Positions 27,860 through 40,496 of a stretch of 64,000 nt of DNA are shown one piece after another. The stretch spans positions 32,139,530 through 32,203,529 of the forward strand of contig JAQNBH010000002.1 in assembly GCA_028752905.1 (NCBI GenBank). The letters are read 5' to 3'. The notes under the pieces are model-generated. The model was not told where the DNA came from. It saw only the letters and a program-made list of their open reading frames with translations, and ran no database searches. Origin of the DNA: Cladorhizidae sp. MBARI D1340-BT2 (taxonomy: Eukaryota; Porifera; Demospongiae; Poecilosclerida; Cladorhizidae). Position 1 is the stretch's first letter. Every line of letters begins with the position of its first letter. The translations under genes and the position numbers were made by a program.

Positions 27860-29685
27860 ATAGTCTCGTGAATCAGCTGGTGTTCTTTGTAAGACTAAGC
27901 TAGCTTGTTAAAATTACCGACCTATGTTAAATATTTGGACACTTTCGAAAATATATATTTTCTCTTGCAATTTTCATGGATCTAAATTATGGTGGTAAGC
28001 GTAGAAATGACAACTTTCTATTTTTAGTTTCACTAGAGTCCAATTTTGCTAAAAATAAATTAGTCAATAGTTGTACTGATAACCTTGAAACTGACAATGC
28101 AGTTTTTACTATCACTCCATTAGGTAAGCAAACAAAAACTTATACATTTGCTACATAATTTTAAAGTTCACAAACAAACTACAGCAAAGAAACTATCAAG
28201 GAGTGTCTTTCTTCTCAACAGTGCAGGGATCAGAGCAATTCCAGGTAAGCAGAGATGTCTGTGCAGCATTGCTCTGCTTAAGAGCTTCTACAAGCAGCAG
28301 AGAAATCTAGGGAAAGAACATTCATGTGGGAGTTGTGATCATCAGCAGTTAAAAATAAATTCTGCTCACTCTTCCTATCAAACCTGAAGTGCAAGTAGAT
28401 AATGGCTACAGCAATTATGACACATATGCAGGCCAAAAAATAAAATGTAAATGATGTCAGAGTTTGTGGATGTATCCATTTATGGCACTGCAAGTGTTTA
28501 TCCTCTACAACTAGCATGGGATTATCACTGCCACAGCTCTATGGGAGGAGTTTTGGCCATTTGTGCGATTAATTATTTTCCCCCAAAACTGCAATAGTTG
28601 TTTCGCCATGTTTTCGTAAATTTGGTCACATTAATTTCATGCTGCCAATTATCAGCATTGTTCAATTATCGGCACATTTATCAGCATATTTTGGTCACTC
28701 ATGATAGCAAAGTTTATAGTAATTTTCCAGAACATTTCCTGACATTGGGGAGGAGCTGTACCAGTTTCTTGTTGCTGTGCATTGGACAAGCTTCTCATTT
28801 GATTGTTAGTCAAGTTTCTTGCACTTGCAAGGTAACTTTCCTTAGCTTTTTTCTGGTTAGATGCTGTCATAGTTGTGCTGACAAGAGCAATAATGGTACA
28901 GTACTACACCATTTCATGGACTGGCTGACTAGCTAAATAGCTACTCCATCCAGGTGTTTGCAAATCCTTTTATTTCCAGTAGGAAGGCAGGTCCACGGAC
29001 ATATCTAACTGTGCTACTGAGGAGACTGAACTTGGTTGACTTCATGTCCAGCATGCAATCATTGAGTACGACAGTACAGACATCTTGGCTAGGTTACTCA
29101 GGGTATGAGTCAGGTCCACAGACTCATGTAACTGTGCTACTGAGGAGACTGAACTTAGTAGATTCATCCCGGTAGTTGGGAAGATCGGATGTCACGAAAC
29201 CAGAACCAGATAAAGGCATACCAGAATTTCTCCAGAGAGAGAAAGAAGTTCTCAAGAAGAGAAGATTTCAAGTGATTGTCAACTGGAAGACTATTGGACA
29301 AACTTGGCATATTAACTATGCATGGGTTATGTTTTCCTGCTGCCATTTATTGCACAAGCAATGTATTGACTCTCTAATCTATGACACTGGTGGAAGAGAG
29401 AGATTTTGTTAATTTCCTATTGTGTAGATGCTTACATTTATTGCTATCATTTGTCTTAAAGTATAAAATGGCATTGTTTGGGCGACAAATTTATCATATT
29501 TATTTACAAACATGGTGTCACTGTGTATATCTCTGTTAGGGTTCTGCTTTGAAAAAAGATCAAACACAGTGGCGATAATAGAGTATACAGGTTTGTATGT
29601 GTCCACTAATATTATAATTATGTATGACAATAATTGTTTTGGTGAACTTATTATTGCTCAAACAAAATTATTGCTCAAACAAAGT
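27860..29685. other. no gene recognised; one duplicated ~60-bp segment
   Basis: Only short frames without recognisable domains. A segment at 28985-29043 (ctaactgtgctactgaggag...) is repeated at 29110-29167. Confidence 0.5.
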
Positions 29686-29690
29686 ATGGA

Positions 29691-30545
29691 TCCAATACAA
29701 AAACTCAGGCTCGTTTGTTTCTTGAATATGGTGAGAACAAGGATGGATATTTTACGTCAGAAAAGTTTATTTCTCAAATGGTTGATGCTGTAAAAATTGC
29801 TGATGTAAAGTATCCTCGCGCAGATGGCTATCGTGTGACATGGGTATTTGACAACAGCAGTTGTCACAATGCCTATGCAGAGGATGCCCTTATTAATGCT
29901 TCTCGTATGAATGCCAAGCCAGGTGGAAAACAACCACGATTGCATGATACAATGTGGCAGGGAAAAGTTCAGCATTTGATATTCAATATCGGTGTACCGA
30001 AGGGCCTAATTCAAGTACTGACTGAGAGACGTAAGTATAACAGGTCAATGAGATTAGAGGACATGAGGAAGGAGATTGCCAGTCATCCTGACTTTGCAAA
30101 CGAAAGAACGAAGTTGGAATTTTTTTTGAATGATCACGGCATCATGCTCCCAAAATTCCATTGTGAATTAAACCCCATAGAAAGGTGCTGGGGGCAGGCC
30201 AAAAGATACACAAGGGCGTACGCTAACTACACAATACCTCGCCTTCGGACCAATATACCTGAAGACTTAGACTTTGTGTCAGTTGAAAATATTTAAAAAA
30301 ATTTCCGCAAGGCACGTCAATATATGTTTGGATACCTAGAGGGTCATAATGCAGGCCAAGAACTAGAGAATAATGTTAAATTATACAAGAACAATATAAA
30401 TCCCATCGACGAGTGGGTGTACATGAATAGCTTGTACACATATTATAGTGATTCCTCAGTGCACAAATTATCATATTTTACAATTTTGTTATGTAATGTT
30501 ATTACACTTGATGTTTACTTTCTATATAAATTTCATAAATTTTAG
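29691..30545 (+). pseudogene. DDE-transposase-like relic
   Basis: C-terminal part of a protein type frequent in cnidarian and sponge genomes and probably transposon-derived. Visible signatures are WVFDNSSCHNAYAEDAL (Asp in an RNase H-like strand), PGGKQPRLHDTMWQGKVQ, VPKGLIQVLTERR and LPKFHCELNPIERCWGQAKR, the last ending in a likely catalytic Glu. The frame is open from about 29691, stops at TAA 30294-30296, then continues in the same frame with FRKARQYMFGYLEGH, which belongs to the same family, so the TAA is an internal nonsense change. The N-terminus is missing and no terminal repeats were found. Confidence 0.65.
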
Positions 30546-32040
30546 TAAATATTATTTTGTGACATATACTTTTATTTTTTAATAACCAAAATATTACAAA
30601 AAAATCACTGAAATGACTTACTAAAACTCTCTGTAATGTCTTAGCATAGGGTATAGCTATTTATAATAAAAAATAAATAAAGCAACATCTAAATTATCAA
30701 GAGTAATCTTGTCTATACTTTATTCATTGATTTTATTGTAATAACATTTTGGCAGACATTTTGGTATGATGTCATGGTTACCATGGTAACGATTGGTTAA
30801 TGGGGCCCAATATATATATAGATCACTTCCTCAAAGTTTAAGAATTTATCTACAAACATTCTTTTTTATATGATTTATTCCCAATAAAATTACATGATGG
30901 AAGCTAATGCCATGTTGCACTATAGGTAAACTCTTGACTCCAATAAGTCAATAGCTGAGTGAGATTACTTTCTGGAATGAACTAGAATTGTAGAGCTATG
31001 GATAAATTCACTTCCAGTGCAAAAATCAACTTCCTGTATATACCTACAGTGAGTTATATGATCGTGTGCCAATAATTGGCAGCTTCCACTATAAGCAAAC
31101 TTTTTAAATTTTACTTCTCTTTCTCTTTATTAAACCCGAGGATAACTCGAAGAATGCTACTCTTTTCAGAAAGTTGAAAAGTCCAAAATTGATGACCAAA
31201 GTTATAACATTTTTTCATGGGGTATTAAAATCAATTATAGCTTCCCCTTTCAAATATTAATTATCCAGCTTCATGAATGGAGTGCTGTTATTGTGGTTTT
31301 GAGCCAGAATTTAGGCGTGCTTTCTTCTGGTGTGAAGTTTAGGCTAGAAGACTTGCATAGAGGACTAAGCTAGTGCTCTAAGCAGATGGGCCAGGGAAAG
31401 CATGGAAATGATAAGAAGCTCCAAATGTCGGGGACTCGAACAAAGTTAGTAGTACATGATTTCACTCGAAGTATAAGACTTCATCTCGACAACACCCTGA
31501 CAATGCATTTGGAATGCAATTGCTCCAATTATTAATTGTTAAGTGCTTGTCAGGAGAACTGTTTCACATCATAGCTCATGGCAACACACGCAAACAGTTT
31601 AAAACTTTTGGGATGCATAATAATTCAAAGTTTTTAAATGGTCCATATTTTTTTACAAATTGGGTCACATTTTGCAGAAGCATAAAATGGCAATAATAAG
31701 TTATATAATCCCTAAGATGTTTTTCTCAACATCAAAACAAGATGGCTTGTGAATCAAATGCTGCAAAACAGCACATTTCTTCCCACAGTTTGTCGAGTGA
31801 CAGCTGGTTCACATCAATGTGGTGTGTTCAGCTTATCATCGCATTCTGCATGTGCTGTAGTGCTGATTTACAATAGAATACTGTAGTGGTCTGTTACATT
31901 GCGTTGAGTGGAAATTGATCTTTGAACTCACTATAAACTTAGAATGGCAAGGAAGAAGGGCAGTATCTATTTCTGACCAGTCCATCCAGAAGTTCTTCAT
32001 CGTGCGATTATAAACTAGCACACCAACAACAACTGTGACA
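30546..32040. other. AT-rich sequence, no gene recognised
   Basis: No frame with recognisable domains, no tandem array and no RNA gene noticed. Confidence 0.5.
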
Positions 32041-32044
32041 CATA

Positions 32045-32195
32045 TCATTACTAATCTACCAGTGCTAAGATTATTAGAGACTAGTCGCTGCAAAGCATTG
32101 CAACATTTCTATTCTTCCGGTGCTAAGATTATTAGAGACTAGTCGCTGCAAAGCACTGCAACATTTCTAGTCTTCCGGTGCTAAGATTATTAGAG
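32045..32195 (+). repeat. ~66-bp tandem repeat
   Basis: Two full copies and part of a third of ggtgctaagattattagaga followed by ctagtcgctgcaaagcattg and caacatttctattcttcc. Confidence 0.9.
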
Positions 32196-32281
32196 ATAAT
32201 TTACTATAGCTTCTGGAATCTCTTCTTCGGAAGAAAATTGCACAGGCACTGATGCAAACATGGAATCTGTCTAAATCTTGA

Positions 32282-35200
32282 GAAAGGAGTCACTCCTGGA
32301 TGAGAAACGAGTCGCTCCTGGATGAGAAAGAAGTTGATACTGGATGAGAAAGGAATCACTCCTGGATGAGAAAGGAGTCGCTCCTGGATGAGAGGGGAGG
32401 TGCTCCTGGATTAGAAAGCAGTCGCTCCTGGATGAGAAAGGAGTTGCTCCTGGATTAGAAAGCAGTCGCTCCTGGAAGAGAAAGCAGTCGCTCCTGGATG
32501 AGAAAGGAGTAACTCCTGGATGAGAAAGGAGTTGCTCCTGGATGAAAAAGGAGTCGCTCCTGGATGAGAAAGGAGTTGCTCCTGGATGAGAAAGGAGTCA
32601 CTCCTGGATGAGAAAGGAGTCACTCCTGGATGAGAAAGGAGTTGATCCTTGATGAGAAAGGAGTCACTCCTGGATGAGAAAGCAGTCACTCCTGGATGAA
32701 AAGGGAGTTTATCCTGGATTACAAATGAGCCGCTACTGGATGAGAAAGGATTCACTCCTGGATGAGAAAGCCGTTGCTCCTGGATGAGAAAGCAGTCGCT
32801 CCTCGATGTGAAAGGAGTTGCTCCTGGATGAGAAAGGAGTTAATCCTGGACGAGAAAGGATTTGCTCCTGGATGAGAAAGGAGTGCCTCCTGGAAGAGAA
32901 AGGAGTCACTCGTGGATGAGAAAGGAGTCACTCTTGGAATGAAAAAGGAGTTGATCCTGGATGAGAAATGAGTCGCTCCTGGATGAGAAATGAGTCACTC
33001 CAGGATGAGAAAGGAGTCTCTCCTGGATGAGAAAGGAGTCGCTCCTGGATGAGAAAGGAGTCACTCCTGGATGAGAAAGGAGTCGCTTATGGATGAGAAA
33101 GGAGTCGCTCCTGGATGAGAAAGGAGTCACTCCTGGATGAGAAAGCAGTCGCTCCTGGATGAAAAAGGAGTTGATCCTGAATAAGAAAGCAGTCGATACT
33201 GGATGAGAAAGGAGTCACTCCTGGATGAGAAAGGAGTCGCTCTTGGAATGAAAAAGGAGTTGATCCTGGATGAGAAATGAGTCGCTCCTGGATGAGAAAG
33301 GAGTAACTCCTGGATGAGAAAGGAGTCGCTCCTGGATGAGAAAGGAGTCGCTACTGGATGAGAAAGGAGTCACTCCTGGATAAGAAAGCAGTCGCTCCTG
33401 GTTGATAAAGGAGTCACTCCTGGATGAGAAAGGAGTCACTCCTTGATGATAAAGGAGTCGCTCCTGTATGAGAAACGAGTCACTCCTGGATGAGAAATGA
33501 GTTACTCCTGAATGAGAAAAGAGTCGCTCCTGGATAAGAAAGCAGTCGCTCTTGGAATTAAAAAGGAGTTGGTCCTGGATGAGAAAGCAGTCGCTCCTGG
33601 ATGAGAAAAGAGTCGCCCCTGAATGAGAAAGGAGACGCTCCTGGATGAGAAAGAAGTTGCTCCTGGATGAGAAAGCAGTCGCTCCTGGATGAGAAATGAG
33701 TAACTCCTAGATGAGAAAGGAGTCGCTTCTGAATGAGAAAGGAGTCGCTCCTGGATGCGAAAGGAGTTGCTCCTGGATGAGAAAGCAGTCGCTCCTGAAT
33801 GAGAAATGAGTCACTCCTGGATGAGAAAGGAGTCGCTCGTGGACGAGAAAGGAGTCACTCCTGGATGAGAAATGAGTCGCTCCTGGACGAGAAAGGAGTC
33901 GCTCCTGGATGAGAAATGAGTCGCTCCTGGATGAGAAAGGTGTCACTCCTGGATGAGAAAGGAGTCATTCCTGTATGAGAAAGGAGTCGCTCCTGGATGA
34001 GAAAGGAGTCATTCCTGGATGAGAAAGCAGTCGCTCCTGGATGAGAAAGCAGTCGCTCCTGGATGAAAAAGGAGTCGCTCCTGGATGAGAAAGCAGTTGC
34101 TCCTGGATGAGAAAGGAGTCACTCCTGGATGAGAAACTCCTGGATGAGAAAGCTGTCAATCCTGGATGAGAAAGGGTGCACTCCTGTATGAGAAACGAGT
34201 CACTCCAGGATGACAAAGGAGTCGCTCCTGGATGAGAAAGAAGTCGCTCCTGGATGAGGAAGGAGTCCCTCCTGCATGAGAAAGTAGTTGCCCCTGGATG
34301 AAAAAGGAGTCGCTCCTGGATGAGAAAGGAGTTGCTCCTGGATGAGAAAGGAGTCACTCCTGGATGAGAAAGGAGTCACTCCTGGATGAGAAAGGAGTTG
34401 ATCCTTGATGAGAAAGGAGTCGCTCCTGGATGAGAAAGCAGTCACTCCTGGATGAAAAGGGAGTTTATCCTGGATTACAAATGAGCCGCTACTGGATGAG
34501 AAAGGATTCACTCCTGGATGAGAAAGCCGTTGCTCCTGGATGAGAAAGCAGTCGCTCCTCGATGTGAAAGGAGTTGCTCCTGGATGAGAAAGGAGTTAAT
34601 CCTGGATGAGAAAGGATTTGCTCCTGGATGAGAAAGGAGTGCCTCCTGGAAGAGAAAGGAGTCACTCGTGGATGAGAAAGGAGTCACTCTTGGAATGAAA
34701 AAGGAGTTGATCCTGGATGAGAAATGAGTCGCTCCTGGATGAGAAATGAGTCACTCCAGGATGAGAAAGGAGTCTCTCCTGGATGAGAAAGGAGTCGCTC
34801 CTGGATGAGAAAGGAGTCACTCCTGGATGAGAAAGGAGTCGCTTATGGATGAGAAAGGAGTCGCTCCTGGATGAGAAAGGAGTCACTCCTGGATGAGAAA
34901 GCAGTCGCTCCTGGATGAAAAAGGAGTTGATCCTGAATAAGAAAGCAGTCGATACTGGATGAGAAAGGAGTCACTCCTGGATGAGAAAGGAGTCGCTCTT
35001 GGAATGAAAAAGGAGTTGATCCTGGATGAGAAATGAGTCGCTCCTGGATGAGAAAGGAGTAACTCCTGGATGAGAAAGGAGTCGCTCCTGGATGAGAAAG
35101 GAGTCGCTACTGGATGAGAAAGGAGTCACTCCTGGATAAGAAAGCAGTCGCTCCTGGTTGATAAAGGAGTCACTCCTGGATGAGAAAGGAGTCACTCCTT

Positions 35201-37178
35201 GATGATAAAGGAGTCGCTCCTGTATGAGAAACGAGTCACTCCTGGATGAGAAATGAGTTACTCCTGAATGAGAAAAGAGTCGCTCCTGGATAAGAAAGCA
35301 GTCGCTCTTGGAATTAAAAAGGAGTTGGTCCTGGATGAGAAAGCAGTCGCTCCTGGATGAGAAAAGAGTCGCCCCTGAATGAGAAAGGAGACGCTCCTGG
35401 ATGAGAAAGAAGTTGCTCCTGGATGAGAAAGCAGTCGCTCCTGGATGAGAAATGAGTAACTCCTAGATGAGAAAGGAGTCGCTTCTGAATGAGAAAGGAG
35501 TCGCTCCTGGATGCGAAAGGAGTTGCTCCTGGATGAGAAAGCAGTCGCTCCTGAATGAGAAATGAGTCACTCCTGGATGAGAAAGGAGTCGCTCGTGGAC
35601 GAGAAAGGAGTCACTCCTGGATGAGAAATGAGTCGCTCCTGGACGAGAAAGGAGTCGCTCCTGGATGAGAAATGAGTCGCTCCTGGATGAGAAAGGTGTC
35701 ACTCCTGGATGAGAAAGGAGTCATTCCTGTATGAGAAAGGAGTCGCTCCTGGATGAGAAAGGAGTCATTCCTGGATGAGAAAGCAGTCGCTCCTGGATGA
35801 GAAAGCAGTCGCTCCTGGATGAAAAAGGAGTCGCTCCTGGATGAGAAAGCAGTTGCTCCTGGATGAGAAAGGAGTCACTCCTGGATGAGAAACTCCTGGA
35901 TGAGAAAGCTGTCAATCCTGGATGAGAAAGGGTGCACTCCTGTATGAGAAACGAGTCACTCCAGGATGACAAAGGAGTCGCTCCTGGATGAGAAAGAAGT
36001 CGCTCCTGGATGAGGAAGGAGTCCCTCCTGCATGAGAAAGTAGTTGCCCCTGGATGAAAAAGGAGTCACTCCTGGATGACAAATGTGCCGCTCATGGATG
36101 AGAAAGGAGTTTATCCTGGATAAGAAAGGAGTCCGCTCCTGGATGAGATAGGAGTCATTCCTAGGTGAGAAAGGAGTCGCTCCTGGATAAGAAGGAAGTT
36201 GCTAGAAAGGAGGCGATCCTGGATGAGAAAAGAGTCACTCCAGGAAGAGAAAGGTGTCGCTCCAGGATGAGAAAGTAGTCGCTCCTGGATGAGAAAGCAT
36301 CGCTCCTGGATGAGAAGGACTCACTTCTGGATGAGAAAGCTGTCGCACCTGGATGAGAAAGGAGTTGATCCTGGATGAGAAAGCAGTCACTTCTGGACGA
36401 GAAAGGAATCGGACCTGGATGAGAAAGCAGTCGCTCTTGGATAAAAAATGAGTTGATCATTGATGAGAAAGCAGTTGATCCTGGATGAGGAATGAGTCAC
36501 TCCTGGATGTCACTCCTGGATGAGAAAGTAGTCGCTCCTGGATGAGAAAGGAGTTGCTCCTGGATGAAAAAGGAGTCACTCCTGGATTAGAAAGGAGTCA
36601 CTCCTGGATTAGAAAGGAGTCACTCCTGGATGAGAAAGGAGTCACTCCTGGATGAGAAAGGAGTCGCTCCTGGATGAGAAAGAAATCACTCCTGAATGAG
36701 TAAGGAGTCGCTCCTGGATGAGAAAGGAGTTACTCCTGGATGAGAAAGGAGTCACTCCTGGTTGAGAAAGATTTCACTCCTGGATGAGAAAGGAGTCGCT
36801 CCTGGATGAGAAAGGAGTCACTCCTGGATGAGAAAGTAGTCGCTCCTGGATGAGAAAGGATTTACTCCTGGATAAGAAAGGAATCACTCCTGGATTAGAA
36901 AGAAGTCGCTCCTGGATGAGAAAGGAGTCGCTCCTGGATGAGAAAGAAATCGCTCCTGAATGAGTAAGGAGTCGCTCCTGGATGAGAAAGGAGTCACTCT
37001 GGTTGAGAAAGGTTTCACTCCTGGATGAGAAAGGAGTCGCTCCTGGATGAGAAAGGAGTCACTCCTGGATGAGAAAGTAGTCGCTCCTGGATGAGAAAGG
37101 ATTTACTCCTGGATAAGAAAGGAATCGCTCCTGGATTAGAAAGAAGTCGCTCCTGGATGAGAAAGGAGTCGCTCCTGG
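32282..37178 (+). repeat. 22-bp minisatellite, 4.9 kb
   Basis: More than 200 copies of ggagtcgctcctggatgaga plus aa, with point variants. Within each unit ggagtcgctcc is an imperfect palindrome. Three units (66 bases) are in phase with codons on the minus strand, producing repeated Ser-Arg-Ser-Asp / Leu-Ser-His-Pro-Gly frames that are not called as genes. Confidence 0.95.
32531..36042 (+). repeat. two 1756-bp higher-order copies in the 22-bp array
   Basis: 32531-34286 and 34287-36042 match almost base for base, including rare variants such as gttgatcctgaataagaaag and agaaactcctgga. The offset is 1756 bases at every marker checked. Flanking 22-bp units lack this order. Confidence 0.9.
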
Positions 37179-38023
37179 ATGGATTTCTTTGTGTAGGTTT
37201 TGTTGTCTACATAGAGCGATGTAGCAATTGCCCAGCTCAAAAGTCTAATGTCAAACTGCAATTTATTCTCTACACACTCTGAGTGTATATACTTTATAAA
37301 AAAATTATAAATGCCAACAAATAAAGTCTGTGAAATGAATTAGCAAGCATTAAAATAATACGGCAAAAATCACATGGATTGTAGAATAGCATAACTAGTT
37401 TTTAGTAGCACTTTTCTGATACTCAAGTAAGACTTATTTTAGTAGCACAATATAATTATTTGCATGGTAGATCTAACCTGCAGTAGCCGAGTAATTAATG
37501 TGGACTGTCACTAAAACTGAATTTCTTCGAGTTCCCGTCGCCTCCAAACAAATATTATTAGAGTCTGAAAAACTCTGTAAATTCATTCATATCCCTCTCA
37601 ATGTCTTTCTTGAAGTCATCAGTAGCGATGGCTTGCTAGCTGGTGTTGCTGTATATTAACGATGTAAGTCCTAACTTCTCATTCACAAACACTTATACTG
37701 AATATGCAGTTGCTGCTAGCCATTGGGGGTGGAGTTCAGGTCGAAGTTTGAGATTGCTTCCATTTTGTTATGTTATATGATGATAGGTCAATATGATATG
37801 ATGATGGCTGAGCATCATCTTGTGAACCAGCCTTTAGGCCCTCAATAACAAATCAGTATAGTCTGCTTGGACTTGAATATTTAGTTGCATAGAAGAATTC
37901 CAACACTAAGCAAACTTATTGGATGTTATTCTATTCCATAAAGTAAATGCAAATATATTGCCATATGCTTTTGCTTTTATATACTTCACTTGTTTTGAAG
38001 AAGAAAAGTCAAAACAAATTAAT

Positions 38024-38140
38024 TAAAATCAACTCAATAACCACTTCAATTTTTATTCACTCGACGTTTCCAGGAATTATTCCTTATGAAGACTAGAGTA
38101 TCTAGTCGAAACATCGAGTGAATAAATGAGAAGGTGATTT
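38024..38140 (+). mobile_element. small foldback element with hammerhead-like core, copy c
   Basis: Perfect 10-base arms ATTCACTCGA (38055-38064) and TCGAGTGAAT (38114-38123) sit inside longer imperfect arms. Between them are CTTATGA, a perfect 6-base stem GACTAG/CTAGTC with a 5-base loop, and GAAA (38108-38111). A hammerhead core would need CTGATGA and no extra base before the stem, so this is at best a decayed relative. Confidence 0.45.
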
Positions 38141-39035
38141 TAATGTTACTATATCAACTGAGATTTCATTGAGGAAACAAATTCAGTTACACAGCATTTC
38201 TCGATGGCGGCTGTAAGTGACATATGACATCCATGCACTTTGACTCTCCATAAAAAAATCAATCATTGAGTTATATAATGAACTATGCACACATCTAATT
38301 AAGCTTAGAAAAAATTGACCTAAGTAAGAATGCGGAGAGTTCACTATAATTATGTGATCAGTTCATGATGTCTGTCAGACTATGTTTGGATGAAGTTCTT
38401 TTATGAGTGTTGGTCAAGCACTTTGGTCTGCCTGTGGAAGAAACAAGCAATGAGAAAGGAGAAGGAATGTCTTGATACCTTGGGGAATGTACCCTCAACC
38501 CCAACACAGTCTGTTTATGGACAGAGTTGAAGCACTGGAACTAGGTACATTCTTGTGGAGCAAACATTGCCATTCTCTCTGATTTTATGAATGGTGAGGA
38601 GGATATAGTGTTCTGATATTAAGTGTAGTCTTAGCTATATTATAGTATAACTACAGCAGCCTCTAGGTAGTTGATGGCATGTGTAATGCATGCAAAAATT
38701 CTTCCTGGGTGCTATATGGGTTGATAAACTAAATATGATTATCAGAGTCAATCAAGTATAGAATGACAATCTCTAGCATATTCCCACTTGGTTCTCAAAA
38801 CTGCAGCTAGGTTTAAAAGTGTAGACCAACATCCTGATGGTGTTCAGCCATATTTTAGTATTTTCTATCATTACTAATTGGCAAAACAAACTTTATCACA
38901 ATGTACTTCTATAACCCAATAAAGGAACATAGGATATGGTTGCTATGAAGTTCAGTGATCCTGTGAATTATTTTTATTTTTTAAGGGGGGACAGTTGCAT
39001 TTTTTTATTAAAAACTTGTGGTTATCTACCAGTTT

Positions 39036-39127
39036 ATAGCTCCGTAGATTCTGTAAACTTCATGGTATGGACTTAATATATAGCTCAAAAGATAGGTCTC
39101 TATGTGTGCTCTCTTTAAATACTAAAA
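39036..39127 (+). repeat. dispersed repeat copy
   Basis: Single copy of the sequence triplicated at 7264-7506 (tatatagctcaaaagatagg, then tctctatgtgtgctctct). Confidence 0.8.
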
Positions 39128-39873
39128 TAGTTTTGATAGATATAACGATAGCCAAGTTACTGGAGCTAAAGTGGAGGGAACTTCAAAACCTGAATGCCTG
39201 ATTTTGCCACATAGCTATATATCTACATATTGCAAAGTGCTAATGAGTTCAAATTACCGAGTGTTTTCATTAGGCTCTAAAACGTATCTTCATCAAGCGC
39301 GTGGGTAAAAAATGAGTTTTATGGATTATTAACGAAATTCATTTTCCACCCACGTGGGAGCATGTTTTTATAATTCTCTCCTAAATGCAGCCATGAAAGA
39401 GTTAATTATCAACAGCCTACCTGCTGATTTTTTTCTGTAATGAGCATTACAACATTTTAGGAATCTTGTAGTACATCTGTTATTTGAAGGGGAGGAAAAG
39501 AATAGATGCATAGAATATCTTTGGTGATAAATACAGTTAAGCAAATGGTTCAAGTTATGCTAAAAGTTGTTTTCAGAGCTAATAACAGCCAAAACATTTG
39601 CCTTGGCTACTAAGAAGCTGCCAATGTGAGTTCACTGCAATATGAGCCTTGAAGATAAGACACCATGAGGATGAATTCCAAAGAGTTTTATCACTTAAAA
39701 AAATAATTGTTATACCAATTCAAGGCCCACTGGCAGGAGCTGCTTTAAGTAAGATATCAGATATATTTTGAAGAGGGGGGCTATATACCATTAAAAAAAA
39801 AGGGAGTGTATGGGCACTTGATGGGCAAACTTATTACTTTAAGGGTTCTCTTTTAGATTTTTTTAATTTTTAT

Positions 39874-39910
39874 AGCCAACATTTCAACTGAAATAGTCGG
39901 TCTTAATCAG
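39874..39910 (-). other. hammerhead-like foldback core, copy b
   Basis: Minus strand CTGATTAAGACCGACTATTT, then CAGTTGAAATGTTGGC; clearly related to 13914-13951 but further decayed (CTGATTA for CTGATGA). Confidence 0.35.
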
Positions 39911-40074
39911 AGGAAAATTTAGGTTGCTCTAAAAAAAAAAAATCTGATTGAAAGAGAAACCTTAAAGTATTTAATGTCAGTGGGAATAATCATACACCAT
40001 GTTGCTTTTGCCAGCTTTGTGAAGGCATGTCATAGGATAAAATGCATTATATATGACATATAGCCGAGTAACAA

Positions 40075-40488
40075 CCATGTATTCTACTCTGCTGTAAACA
40101 TGGCAGGTGTTATTATGTATACCCTTTTTTCTTTGTGTTACTTATAAAAAATAATAATATTATAATAACCTTCTTAATAATCAACCTGAAATAATTATTG
40201 TATTCCCTCAACATTTCGAATAATGAGAAACATCGAGAGAGTACAATTTAAGGTTGATTATTGGGAAGGATATTATAATTTTATTGTCAACTGAGAGTTC
40301 ATTAAGAATAATTTACTGTTTTGTTCTTTAATTATTATTATTAGCTAATTATTATTATTAGCTATTATTATTATTATCTTTGTTTTATTTTTCCACAACT
40401 TGTTCATGTGCTGGATGCTGATAAGCACACTTAAGCCTTTGTTAGCACATCAACACCTGCCATGTTTTTTGCAGAGTAGAATACATGG
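40075..40488. mobile_element. MITE-like element with 37-bp inverted ends
   Basis: 40075-40111 and 40452-40488 are reverse complements with about three mismatches (ends CCATGTATTCTACTCTGC...). The interior is AT-rich, has no coding capacity and includes a second, inner foldback (40168-40270) with GAGAAACATCGAG, related to the element at 38024-38140. The right end lies about ten bases before the large satellite. No clear target duplication was found. Confidence 0.6.
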
Positions 40489-40496
40489 GGCTACAG

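Larger units (their letters stand above)
37190..40074. other. no gene recognised; foldback elements
   Basis: AT-rich non-coding sequence. It contains the foldback at 38024-38140, one dispersed repeat copy at 39036-39127 and a hammerhead-like core at 39874-39910. Confidence 0.5.

Noticed and set aside
28598..28936. 112-codon plus-strand frame
   Set aside because: Composition is ordinary AT-rich non-coding DNA; no motif or splice context recognised.
32411..36460. Minus-strand frames with Ser-Arg-Ser-Asp-Ser-Phe-Leu repeats
   Set aside because: Three 22-base units equal 66 bases, giving chance frames; they break at every irregular unit and have no start or splice context.
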